64,000 nucleotides of DNA from Flavobacteriaceae bacterium (GTDB taxonomy: Bacteria > Bacteroidota > Bacteroidia > Flavobacteriales > Flavobacteriaceae): contig JABGUL010000019.1 of NCBI GenBank assembly GCA_018646605.1, positions 1 to 64,000 of the forward strand, read 5' to 3'. The first letter of the stretch is position 1; each line of letters begins with the position of its first letter. The notes below the pieces were generated by a model that searched no databases, was not told the origin of the DNA, and saw nothing but the letters and a program-made list of their open reading frames with translations. A program made the position numbers and the translations under genes. Shown piece by piece: positions 1-5,074 of the stretch.

Positions 1-280
1 TCTACTATCCAACTTCTAACCCACTAACTAACAATTGTCCCTCGTGGGTGGTAAGGCTAACATTAACTCCTGACGTTAATACCTTGTTACTATTATATAA
101 TAATTAAACACAATGGTTGTTGTATTTTCATATAACTATTACAAAGTTAAGTGCTTGTAGAGTTTTAAGTATGGTAGTTATTAATAAGTTATTGACTTTA
201 TGAGAATAATATTAGGTAATAATTAGAAAGTGCCAAATGAGTGCCAAGAAATTGACTAACTTTATACTTAACTTAATTGT
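1..280. other. Gene-less left edge, probably the tail of a further cassette
   Basis: I see no convincing reading frame here. The only structure recognised is a pair of direct AGTGCCAA octamers (229-236 and 240-247) just before the terminator and tRNA-like copy that begin at 281. That matches the layout of the tRNA-facing ends of the two downstream modules. The stretch is therefore probably the right end of another cassette whose body lies outside the window. Confidence 0.4.
229..247 (+). repeat. Paired direct octamer AGTGCCAA, arm-like site of the off-window module
   Basis: AGTGCCAA occurs at 229-236 and again at 240-247, 11 bases start to start. The pair lies 34 bases before the terminator hairpin of the first tRNA-like copy. 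Two other boundaries in the array carry a different octamer or heptamer in the same place with 12-base spacing. By analogy with arm-type sites of tyrosine recombinases these could be recombinase binding sites; that is inference. Confidence 0.45.
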
Positions 281-309
281 AAAGAAAAACCCCTCGATTA
301 CTCGAAGGG
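281..309 (-). terminator. Intrinsic terminator attached to tRNA-like copy 1
   Basis: Read on the minus strand, CCCTTCGA, a GTAA loop and TCGAGGGG form an 8-pair stem with one G-U pair, followed by TTTTTCTTT. It sits just 3' of a tRNA-Met 3'-end copy, where the terminator of a real tRNA gene would be. Confidence 0.65.
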
Positions 310-344
310 CTTGTCTTGATTGAGCTCGCGCTTTTTCTTTGTTG

Positions 345-367
345 GTGGTCCCACCTGAACTCTAACC
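345..367 (-). repeat. tRNA-Met 3'-end copy 1 (att-like core)
   Basis: A 23-base segment beginning GTGGTCCCACCTG on the plus strand matches the 3' end of the tRNA-Met gene (2468-2490) through the acceptor stem and part of the T-arm. It differs from copy 3 at 2 of 23 positions. Its T-loop is degenerate, so it could no longer form a normal tRNA. Such partial copies mark the far end of DNA integrated into a tRNA gene. Confidence 0.6.
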
Positions 368-431
368 AAGTTAAATTTTGGTATTTAAACAATTGTTTTT
401 CAACTACTTATACTAATGTATAATTTTATAA

Positions 432-533
432 TGGAACACCAAGTGTTCCATCTATTTAAATTTAGAACATTTAGTGTTCCACTACTTCTATGGGTGTTCC
501 AAACAATTGGATTAAAAACGAATAGGTGTTCCA
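432..533. repeat. Cluster of five TGGAACAC/GTGTTCCA sites, left-end arms of module A
   Basis: TGGAACAC at 432-439 and GTGTTCCA at 443-450 form a perfect inverted pair with a 3-base centre. Further GTGTTCCA copies lie at 474-481, 494-501 and 526-533. The same octamer recurs as a direct pair at 1402-1421, at the other end of module A, and I did not see it elsewhere in the array. This placement suggests element-specific binding sites, either recombinase arms or operators. Confidence 0.55.
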
Positions 534-535
534 AA

Positions 536-558
536 GGTTCAAGTTCCAAAAGGACCAC
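536..558 (+). repeat. Inverted att-like core in module A
   Basis: The reverse complement of this 23-base stretch matches copy 3 (1488-1510) at 18 of 23 positions. The five differences are contiguous: CACCT is replaced by TTTTG. It therefore looks like the same core in opposite orientation with a different central spacer. An equivalent inverted copy lies in module B at 1626-1648, also directly after the arm-like repeats. Confidence 0.45.
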
Positions 559-587
559 ACTCTTCTAATCATTTTCTTGAGACAGAG

Positions 588-779
588 TTAATCTAAACTA
601 AACAAGTCATCTACTTTACACTCAAATATTTTTGAGAGTTTCAACCCCAACTCTAAAGAAGGAAAGTATTTATTATTCTCAATTGAGTTAATAGTTTGTC
701 TTGACACTCCCAACCTAATTGACAGGTCTTCTTGTGTCATTTTATATTTCCCTCTATACATTCTAATGTTATTATTCAT
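588..779 (-). CDS. Small Cro/CI-type (YozG-like) HTH regulator
   Basis: This 63-residue protein is essentially one helix-turn-helix domain. Residues 13-35 have the classic pattern (MTQEDLSIRLGVSRQTINSIE), followed by the NKYFPSLELGLKLSKIF helices and a VDDLF end typical of YozG-like regulators. It starts two bases after the stop of the membrane-protein gene upstream on the same strand, so the two form an operon. Such regulators are often paired with a small membrane protein of unknown role; the target is not known. Repeats in the operon promoter (1247-1298) could be its own operators. It is the cargo of the first small module beside tRNA-Met. Confidence 0.8.
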   Translation of the reverse strand: MNNNIRMYRGKYKMTQEDLSIRLGVSRQTINSIENNKYFPSLELGLKLSKIFECKVDDLFSLD

Positions 780-781
780 AA

Positions 782-1237
782 CTATGATTTGTAATGTTGG
801 TAGAGTCTATATCTAAAAATAAGATTAAATAGAAGTAGTGTAATAAACAGATTAAAAACCAAAACATACATGTAAGAAAGATTGTAAATTAAAAATGTTG
901 ATATTATTACTAAACTATAACTGATAAATAAAGACATTGTTAAACTTTCTAACCTTATTTTGGAAATTAACTCATCTTCTATTTTTTCTTTAGAAAAGGA
1001 ATTTATTAGACCTGAAATGATAATAATTGTGGTGAATATTTCATCCCCTAAACCGTTTTCTATCCAACCACCACCATAAGTCAAATCAGAAATTGACTCA
1101 GAAAACAATGAATATACATTAAGGGTAAAAAGGTCAACTATTTTATCCGTAATTAAGAGATAAAGACCAATAATTGAAGTTAAGTAAAAAACTAAACCAC
1201 TGATTTTTTTGTATTTGTTGTCAAATAAGTAATTCAT
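782..1237 (-). CDS. Small four-helix membrane protein, cargo of module A
   Basis: This 151-residue protein has about four hydrophobic segments, near residues 12-30, 68-78, 97-117 and 120-142. A polar loop containing YGGGW lies between the first two, and the C-terminus is basic. I do not recognise a named family. It is the first gene of a two-gene operon with the HTH regulator at 588-779, an arrangement seen widely in Bacteroidota and Firmicutes where the membrane protein may sense a signal or be the regulated product. The coding region is strongly AT-rich compared with the core genes beyond 3 kb. The pair sits between tRNA-Met 3'-end copies, suggesting acquired DNA. Confidence 0.7.
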   Translation of the reverse strand: MNYLFDNKYKKISGLVFYLTSIIGLYLLITDKIVDLFTLNVYSLFSESISDLTYGGGWIENGLGDEIFTTIIIISGLINSFSKEKIEDELISKIRLESLTMSLFISYSLVIISTFLIYNLSYMYVLVFNLFITLLLFNLIFRYRLYQHYKS

Positions 1238-1246
1238 TTTGTCAAA

Positions 1247-1298
1247 TGTTTTTTACAAATGTAAGTTGTTTTTTACATAATGACAAATATATTTTACA
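1247..1298 (-). promoter_or_regulatory. Promoter with direct-repeat operators for the membrane protein/HTH operon
   Basis: Two minus-strand TAnnTTTG boxes are present (complements of 1256-1263 and 1284-1291). They are interleaved with TGTTTTTTACA at 1247-1257 and 1267-1277, and a third TTTTACA at 1292-1298. The 20 to 21 base spacing places the repeats on one DNA face. Repression by the operon's own HTH protein is a reasonable inference, but no regulator has been shown. Confidence 0.45.
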
Positions 1299-1376
1299 TT
1301 TAAGACTGTTTTTGGTTCGACAATTAAGTCTTAAAAAACAAAAACCATCATAGTCAATGACTTAGAGGGTGTTTTG

Positions 1377-1399
1377 GTGGTCCTACTTGGAACTGAACC
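1377..1399 (-). repeat. tRNA-Met 3'-end copy 2, the most diverged (att-like core)
   Basis: Beginning GTGGTCCTACTTGG on the plus strand, this copy resembles the inverted cores at 536-558 and 1626-1648 more than copies 1 and 3. The 40 bases before it (about 1333-1370) still align with the terminator region of the real tRNA-Met gene, sharing the run TCAATGACTTA. It is therefore a copy of terminator plus tRNA end, probably the relic of an older insertion. Confidence 0.5.
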
Positions 1400-1401
1400 T
1401 T

Positions 1402-1421
1402 TGGAACACCATTTGGAACAC
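1402..1421 (+). repeat. Paired direct octamer TGGAACAC, right-end arms of module A
   Basis: TGGAACAC lies at 1402-1409 and 1414-1421, 12 bases start to start, just before the terminator and core of copy 3. It is the same octamer as the five-copy cluster at 432-533 on the opposite side of the module's genes. No gene starts here, so a promoter-operator role is less likely than a role in recombination. Confidence 0.5.
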
Positions 1422-1431
1422 CCACCCCTTT

Positions 1432-1483
1432 TTGAAGAAAAAAAGAACCCTAACGCCTTGATTTATAAGGGATTAGGGTTCTT
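1432..1483 (-). terminator. Strong intrinsic terminator attached to tRNA-like copy 3
   Basis: AAGAACCCTAA (1443-1453) and TTAGGGTTCTT (1473-1483) form a perfect 11-pair stem, with an inner CCTT/AAGG pairing in the loop. On the minus strand the stem is followed by seven Ts. It would terminate tRNA-Met transcripts if the DNA between copy 3 and the tRNA gene were excised. Confidence 0.7.
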
Positions 1484-1487
1484 GGGT

Positions 1488-1510
1488 GTGGTCCCACCTG
1501 AACTTGAACC
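1488..1510 (-). repeat. tRNA-Met 3'-end copy 3 (att-like core)
   Basis: This copy matches the real tRNA-Met 3' end (2468-2490) at 20 of 23 positions, including the first 13 in a row. Its minus-strand reading keeps a canonical T-loop (TTCAAGT) and a T-stem with one G-U pair. Swapping it onto the tRNA body would therefore still give a plausible tRNA. It marks the far boundary of module B. Confidence 0.65.
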
Positions 1511-1553
1511 CTCGTATTAAATAATTGATTTACAGGTGTTTATAAAACAGTGT

Positions 1554-1591
1554 GTCACTCCAGGAGTGACAAGTTATCACTCTTAGAGTGA
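1554..1591. repeat. Inverted TCACTC repeats, left-end arms of module B
   Basis: GTCACTCC-A-GGAGTGAC (1554-1570) and TCACTCT-T-AGAGTGA (1577-1591) are two adjacent perfect inverted pairs. The TCACTCT element recurs as a direct pair at 2394-2412, on the other side of the dehydrogenase gene. The layout parallels module A with a different sequence. Confidence 0.55.
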
Positions 1592-1625
1592 AGAAAAATA
1601 TTTCTATAAAACAGTCAAAATACCT

Positions 1626-1648
1626 GGTTCAGGTTCCAAAAAAACCCA
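1626..1648 (+). repeat. Inverted att-like core in module B
   Basis: The reverse complement ends in TTTTGGAACCTGAACC and matches the inverted core of module A at 18 of 23 positions. It lies just after the arm-like repeats and before the cargo gene's 3' end, the same relative place as in module A. By itself it is weak; the equivalence of position gives it value. Confidence 0.35.
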
Positions 1649-1651
1649 AAA

Positions 1652-2362
1652 TTAAAGTCTTAATAATGAGTGGGGAATTACTCTTAGTAAATTTGAAATT
1701 AATCTCCATCTTGAATCATTATAAATTATTCTTTTTCCCTTATTTATCCCTTTATATATTTTTTCACAAGTGTCATTAACAGAAGAAACCCAGAAAAACC
1801 CCTCTCCCTTTAACATGTTTGTTTTTACTGGTCCTAATCTCACATCCGTTATTTGAATATTCTTATTTAATTTACTTAATGAAATTGATAAACTTTCTAA
1901 AAAAGTAATTTGATATGATTTAGATGAGTTATATGACCCTACAAATTTTCCTCCTCTAATACCTCCAATAGAACTTAAATTGACTAACACTCCATTTTTT
2001 TTGTTTAGAAAATAGTTTGTAAAGAAATTCATGGTTTGTGTAAATCCTATAACATTTGTTTGAATAGTTTTCAAATCAATCTCTTTATCAAATTCTTTAT
2101 TTATATCACCCCAACCCGAACAATTTATTAAAATATCAATACCATTCATTTTTGATATTAAAGAGTTATAGACATCGTTTGATTTTGATGTATTACTTAC
2201 ATCTAGTCTTTCGATGAAAACATTTTGATTTGTTGATTTAATTTGGTTCAAATATTCAGTTCTTCTTCCTACTACTCCAACTTTATGTCCATTTTTAAGA
2301 TATAGATCTACTAAACCTTTTCCAATACCACTAGTCCCTCCAATTATTAAAACTTTTTTCAT
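1652..2362 (-). CDS. Short-chain dehydrogenase/reductase, cargo of module B
   Basis: This 236-residue protein is a classical SDR: a Rossmann nucleotide-binding motif GGTSGIG at residues 8-14, DV at 54-55, NCSG at 80-83 in place of NNAG, the catalytic serine at 130-131, and Tyr144-x3-Lys148. RR at 33-34 after the second strand suggests NADP rather than NAD; this is inferred. Substrate unknown. It stands alone between tRNA-like copy 3 and the tRNA-Met gene, flanked by TCACTC-type repeats, and is AT-rich like the neighbouring accessory genes. A single metabolic gene carried as the only cargo of a very small element is unusual. The C-terminus (HSLLRL) looks complete. Confidence 0.85.
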   Translation of the reverse strand: MKKVLIIGGTSGIGKGLVDLYLKNGHKVGVVGRRTEYLNQIKSTNQNVFIERLDVSNTSKSNDVYNSLISKMNGIDILINCSGWGDINKEFDKEIDLKTIQTNVIGFTQTMNFFTNYFLNKKNGVLVNLSSIGGIRGGKFVGSYNSSKSYQITFLESLSISLSKLNKNIQITDVRLGPVKTNMLKGEGFFWVSSVNDTCEKIYKGINKGKRIIYNDSRWRLISNLLRVIPHSLLRL

Positions 2363-2393
2363 AGACTAAAAAAGAATAAATATACCCAATTTA

Positions 2394-2412
2394 TCACTCT
2401 ATTTGTCACTCT
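2394..2412 (+). repeat. Paired direct heptamer TCACTCT, right-end arms of module B
   Basis: TCACTCT lies at 2394-2400 and 2406-2412, 12 bases start to start, between the dehydrogenase start and the tRNA-Met terminator. Because it is also upstream of the dehydrogenase gene it could be an operator. The same spacing and position at the two other boundaries, where no gene starts, favours a shared structural role. Confidence 0.5.
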
Positions 2413-2420
2413 ATGGTGTG

Positions 2421-2463
2421 TTGTAAAAACAAAAACCCTCTAAATCAATGACTTAAAGGGTTT
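2421..2463 (-). terminator. Intrinsic terminator of tRNA-Met
   Basis: AAACCCT (2433-2439) pairs with AGGGTTT (2457-2463). On the minus strand the stem is followed by a T-rich tract (TTGTTTTTACAA). It lies directly 3' of the tRNA gene and is related in sequence to the region before copy 2. Confidence 0.6.
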
Positions 2464-2468
2464 AAGGG

Positions 2469-2542
2469 TGGTCCCACCTGGGCTCGAACCAGGGACCAAC
2501 TGATTATGAGTCAGCTACTCTAACCAACTGAGCTATAGGACC
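2469..2542 (-). tRNA. tRNA-Met (anticodon CAT)
   Basis: The 74-base minus-strand gene folds into a full cloverleaf: acceptor GGTCCTA/TGGGACC, D-stem GCTC/GAGT, anticodon stem GCTGA/TCAGT around the loop CTCATAA, and T-arm CCTGG-TTCGAGC-CCAGG with discriminator A73. The anticodon is CAT. A paired first base (G1-C72) rules against the initiator. Elongator Met is the likely identity; tRNA-Ile2, which also has CAT before modification, cannot be excluded. CCA is not encoded. The gene is the attachment-site donor for the partial copies at 345, 1377 and 1488. Confidence 0.9.
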
Positions 2543-2672
2543 GTTTCTAACTAGAATCTATACTAGCTAGTGGACAAAAATACCATTATTCCTCAAAAAA
2601 GAATACTACTAAATCAAAAATTTAAATCATCAACTTAAATCTTGTAGATAGTGCTCGTGAAAGGATATTAAC

Positions 2673-2757
2673 TACCTTTGTACCGTAGGGCTTCACACCC
2701 TATTTTTGTAAAAGGGTAGTAAGGCTATGGTTGGCTGGACCTGCCCTTTTATTTTTT
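2673..2757 (+). ncRNA. Possible small non-coding RNA (unidentified)
   Basis: A TACCTTTG box (2673-2680) is followed by a TAGGG/CCCTA hairpin. A second stem, AAAAGGG (2710-2716) with CCCTTTT (2744-2750), is then followed by ATTTTTT, which looks like a terminator. I tested for 4.5S/SRP RNA (no GGAAGCAG-type loop), tmRNA and RNase P RNA and do not recognise any of them. A 6S-like RNA is possible but unproven. Confidence 0.25.
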
Positions 2758-2986
2758 CTGCTTTTCAAATCAGGGACAAATAGTTTACCTTTATAAAAAT
2801 ATAAATTATGAGCAGCAAGTTTTTTGGTAACAGTAAAGTTAAAGCAACCCAAGGGGAAAAAAACAAAAAAGTAGCAAGCCCACGCGCGACTAAAAGAACC
2901 ACTGCCGTAAGAAAAACAGGGCGAGGAAAATAGCATTTACTTGTTTTGGAACGCCTTGTTTGTAAGTACTTCAAGACAATTTTCGT

Positions 2987-2994
2987 TATCTTTG
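2987..2994 (+). promoter_or_regulatory. -7 box TATCTTTG upstream of the DUF2452 gene
   Basis: TATCTTTG matches the Bacteroidota -7 consensus TAnnTTTG and lies 16 bases before the TTG start at 3011. No good -33 TTG is seen at the ideal distance. Confidence 0.45.
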
Positions 2995-3010
2995 AGGAAA
3001 AATTTATCAT

Positions 3011-3406
3011 TTGAAGGAAAAAAAACCAGATGCAGTTGTTTGGGACGAAACTCAAGAAAGCTATATCGCAAAACTTCTGCCTTACGCTAGTAGTTTAAGC
3101 GGTCCCATTATAGAGGTTCCCAATGTAGATGCCTTCAAAAAGAAAGGCGTAGATAAGGTTTCTAAACAATTTCAAGCAGAATTAGACGATCTACAGAAAA
3201 AGATAAAATCCTTTGTCTCCCTTGCTGCTGACACTCAGAAAGTCTATTCTGCTCACTTCAAGTTTGAACCCATTGTAGGTGAAACCTACTATCTTTATCA
3301 AGGTAAAAAAGAGACTTTTCTATCTTTAATTCCGCCAGAACAATGGAGTAAAGAACATTTAGGCACCTTCCGCCTAAACGGGGATTATAAGTGGGAACGT
3401 CTATAA
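3011..3406 (+). CDS. DUF2452 family protein
   Basis: This 131-residue soluble protein belongs to a family found widely in Flavobacteriia, recognised by the start KKPDAVVW, the central coiled region (DDLQKKIKSFV), the phrase FEPIVGETYYLYQ (near 87-99) and an ending in W-E-R-L. Function unknown. The start is the TTG at 3011: the family's conserved KKPD lies right after it, and no ATG is available upstream in frame. A -7 box ends 16 bases before it. The gene is followed by rbfA on the same strand after 27 bases. Confidence 0.8.
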   Translation: MKEKKPDAVVWDETQESYIAKLLPYASSLSGPIIEVPNVDAFKKKGVDKVSKQFQAELDDLQKKIKSFVSLAADTQKVYSAHFKFEPIVGETYYLYQGKKETFLSLIPPEQWSKEHLGTFRLNGDYKWERL

Positions 3407-3433
3407 GCTCATTTTTATCCGTATTTTTGTACC

Positions 3434-3835
3434 ATGGATAAACAAGAAACACCACGGCAAAAAAAAATTAATAAGGTTTTACAACAAGAAGTTGCAACGC
3501 TTTTGCAAGGTGCAATCCGTCAAGAAAACGTCAGTAACCTAATGATCTCCGTTACTAAAGTCCATGTTACATCCGATTTAACCTCAGCCAAAATTTACCT
3601 AAGTATTTTTCCAACCCAAGATGCACAGCGACACTTTGAAGTCCTTAAAGAAAATAAATTTCAACTACGCCATGATTTGTCGCAACGGATGAAAAATCAA
3701 TTGAGAAGAGTGCCGGATCTTCAATTCTTTTTAGATGATTCCCTAGATTATATAGAATCCATAGACAACGAGTTAAAAAAAGGAAAAAACCCAATAAAAA
3801 ATCCTGAAGCATTAGAGCCTCGGCAAAAAAAATAA
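3434..3835 (+). CDS. rbfA: Ribosome-binding factor A
   Basis: RbfA binds the 30S subunit and helps mature the 5' end of 16S rRNA, especially in the cold. The 133-residue protein has the family's N-terminal ...RQKKINKVLQQEV... helix, the VTKVHVTSDLTSAKIYLS strand pair (near 40-57), the L-R-x-x-L-S-x-R-M helix (near 75-87), and the RVPDLQFFLDDSLDY end. A TATTTTTG box ends 5 bases before the ATG, so either the transcript is almost leaderless or the gene is read from the DUF2452 promoter. The permease gene follows after 27 bases and is probably cotranscribed. Confidence 0.95.
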   Translation: MDKQETPRQKKINKVLQQEVATLLQGAIRQENVSNLMISVTKVHVTSDLTSAKIYLSIFPTQDAQRHFEVLKENKFQLRHDLSQRMKNQLRRVPDLQFFLDDSLDYIESIDNELKKGKNPIKNPEALEPRQKK

Positions 3836-3862
3836 AGTGCTTTTAAAAACTAAAAATTGAGC

Positions 3863-5074
3863 ATGACGTATTCTCTAAAAATCGCATTGCGTTATTTTTT
3901 TTCTAAAAGTCAGCAAACGGTAATCAACCGTATTAATGGCTTTGCCCTTTTTATGGTGGTGGTCGCAACTGCAGCACTGTTTATCGTTTTAAGTGCTTTT
4001 GCGGGGCTAAAAGATTTTGGCCTTTCCTTTACGAACTCCTTTGACCCGGATTTTGAAATCCAAGCCATACAAGGAAAATATCTTACCCTTGAAAACAATA
4101 CACTCAGTCAAATTGAAGCCCTTGAACAAATTGATGCAGCAGCCCCTGAAATTGAAGAAAAAGTATTTCTTTCTTTCAAAGAAAAAAATCAAGTGGCCTA
4201 TCTCAAGGCGGTAGGACCAAGATATATTAATGTGGTGGAGGTTGATCAACTTATTGCCCTGGGCGATTGGCTTTCTTTTTCAGGTTCAGAGGCTGTTTTG
4301 GGATTTGGTATTGCAGGTAGTTTAAGCGTAGGTGTTTTTGACTATAATACCTTTTTGAATGTTACCGTTCCAAAAAAAAATCAGAAATCCCTATTAGGAC
4401 AAGACCCTTTTGTCACTATGCCCAGCGTTGTAGTAGGATTATATCAAATCAGTGAGGATTTAGATAAAAAATATGTGTTTTCTAATCTTGAGTTTGGTCA
4501 AAAGCTCCTAGAGTTGGAAGCAAATCAATATTCTTCCTTAGTCATAAAAACAAAAGGAGCTGTAAATAAGGAAGTGTTACTTCCCTTGCTGTCTCCTTTT
4601 TTTAAAGAACCTATTCGTTTGGTTTCGCGCTCAGAACAAAATGCTGCACTTTATAAAATGCTAAATGTAGAACATCTTGCAATCTATTTTATTTTTACTT
4701 TGGTTATGATTATCGCTTTGTTTAATGTCGTTGGTGCGCTAATCATGATGATTTTAGACAAAAAGGGGCAACTTAAAATATTATTGGCAATGGGAGCGCA
4801 GCCAAGAGGAATTCATCAAATTTTCTTTACAATTGGTTTGCTGATTTGTGGTGTTGGAGGAATTATTGGATTAGTCATAGGAGTATTAATTGTTATTCTT
4901 CAGGACCATTTCCCTATTATTTATGTGCCTGGAACTTCCCTAGCTTATCCTGTGTTATTTGAGTTAAAAAATATTGCGATCGTTCTAGGAACACTGCTTA
5001 TTTTAGGGACCATCAGTACAGCTTGGGCAACGAGAGGATTGGTAAAAAAAGTAAAGGCTTATGCCATTTCTTGA
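3863..5074 (+). CDS. LolC/LolE-type ABC transporter permease (FtsX-like)
   Basis: The 403-residue inner-membrane protein has the MacB/FtsX layout: one N-terminal helix (about 23-45), a large periplasmic domain, then three helices near 270-300, 315-350 and 370-395, with the LolC/E-like sequence LGxxxxTI near the end. By family it would move lipoproteins out of the inner membrane together with a LolD ATPase encoded elsewhere. The start ATG at 3863 is preferred over the TTG six bases upstream because homologues begin near TYSLKIALRYFFSK. The 3' end overlaps the convergent dusB gene by 16 bases. A generic lipoprotein-release permease assignment is safe; the exact paralogue is not. Confidence 0.85.
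   Translation: MTYSLKIALRYFFSKSQQTVINRINGFALFMVVVATAALFIVLSAFAGLKDFGLSFTNSFDPDFEIQAIQGKYLTLENNTLSQIEALEQIDAAAPEIEEKVFLSFKEKNQVAYLKAVGPRYINVVEVDQLIALGDWLSFSGSEAVLGFGIAGSLSVGVFDYNTFLNVTVPKKNQKSLLGQDPFVTMPSVVVGLYQISEDLDKKYVFSNLEFGQKLLELEANQYSSLVIKTKGAVNKEVLLPLLSPFFKEPIRLVSRSEQNAALYKMLNVEHLAIYFIFTLVMIIALFNVVGALIMMILDKKGQLKILLAMGAQPRGIHQIFFTIGLLICGVGGIIGLVIGVLIVILQDHFPIIYVPGTSLAYPVLFELKNIAIVLGTLLILGTISTAWATRGLVKKVKAYAIS

Larger units (their letters stand above)
2543..3010. other. Intergenic stretch, possible small RNA plus promoter of the DUF2452 gene
   Basis: No credible protein gene is seen; open frames on the minus strand have no recognisable composition or start. It holds a possible small RNA near 2687-2757 and a TAnnTTTG box at 2987-2994. 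Confidence 0.5.

Noticed and set aside
47-58. Similarity of GGGTGGTAAGGCT-like words near position 47 and at 2714-2726
   Set aside because: A 12 to 13 base near-match without matching context; it may be chance.
432-533. TGGAACAC/GTGTTCCA repeats as a CRISPR array
   Set aside because: Units are 8 bases, irregularly spaced, and in mixed orientation; there are no spacers of constant length and no cas genes.
1588-1779. Plus-strand open frame of 63 codons beginning in the module B repeats
   Set aside because: It runs antisense into the well-supported dehydrogenase gene and its composition matches that shadow; no promoter or family match.
2700-3055. Two overlapping minus-strand open frames between tRNA-Met and the DUF2452 gene
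   Set aside because: No recognisable domain, they overlap each other and run into the DUF2452 start and its promoter; a non-coding stretch explains them better.
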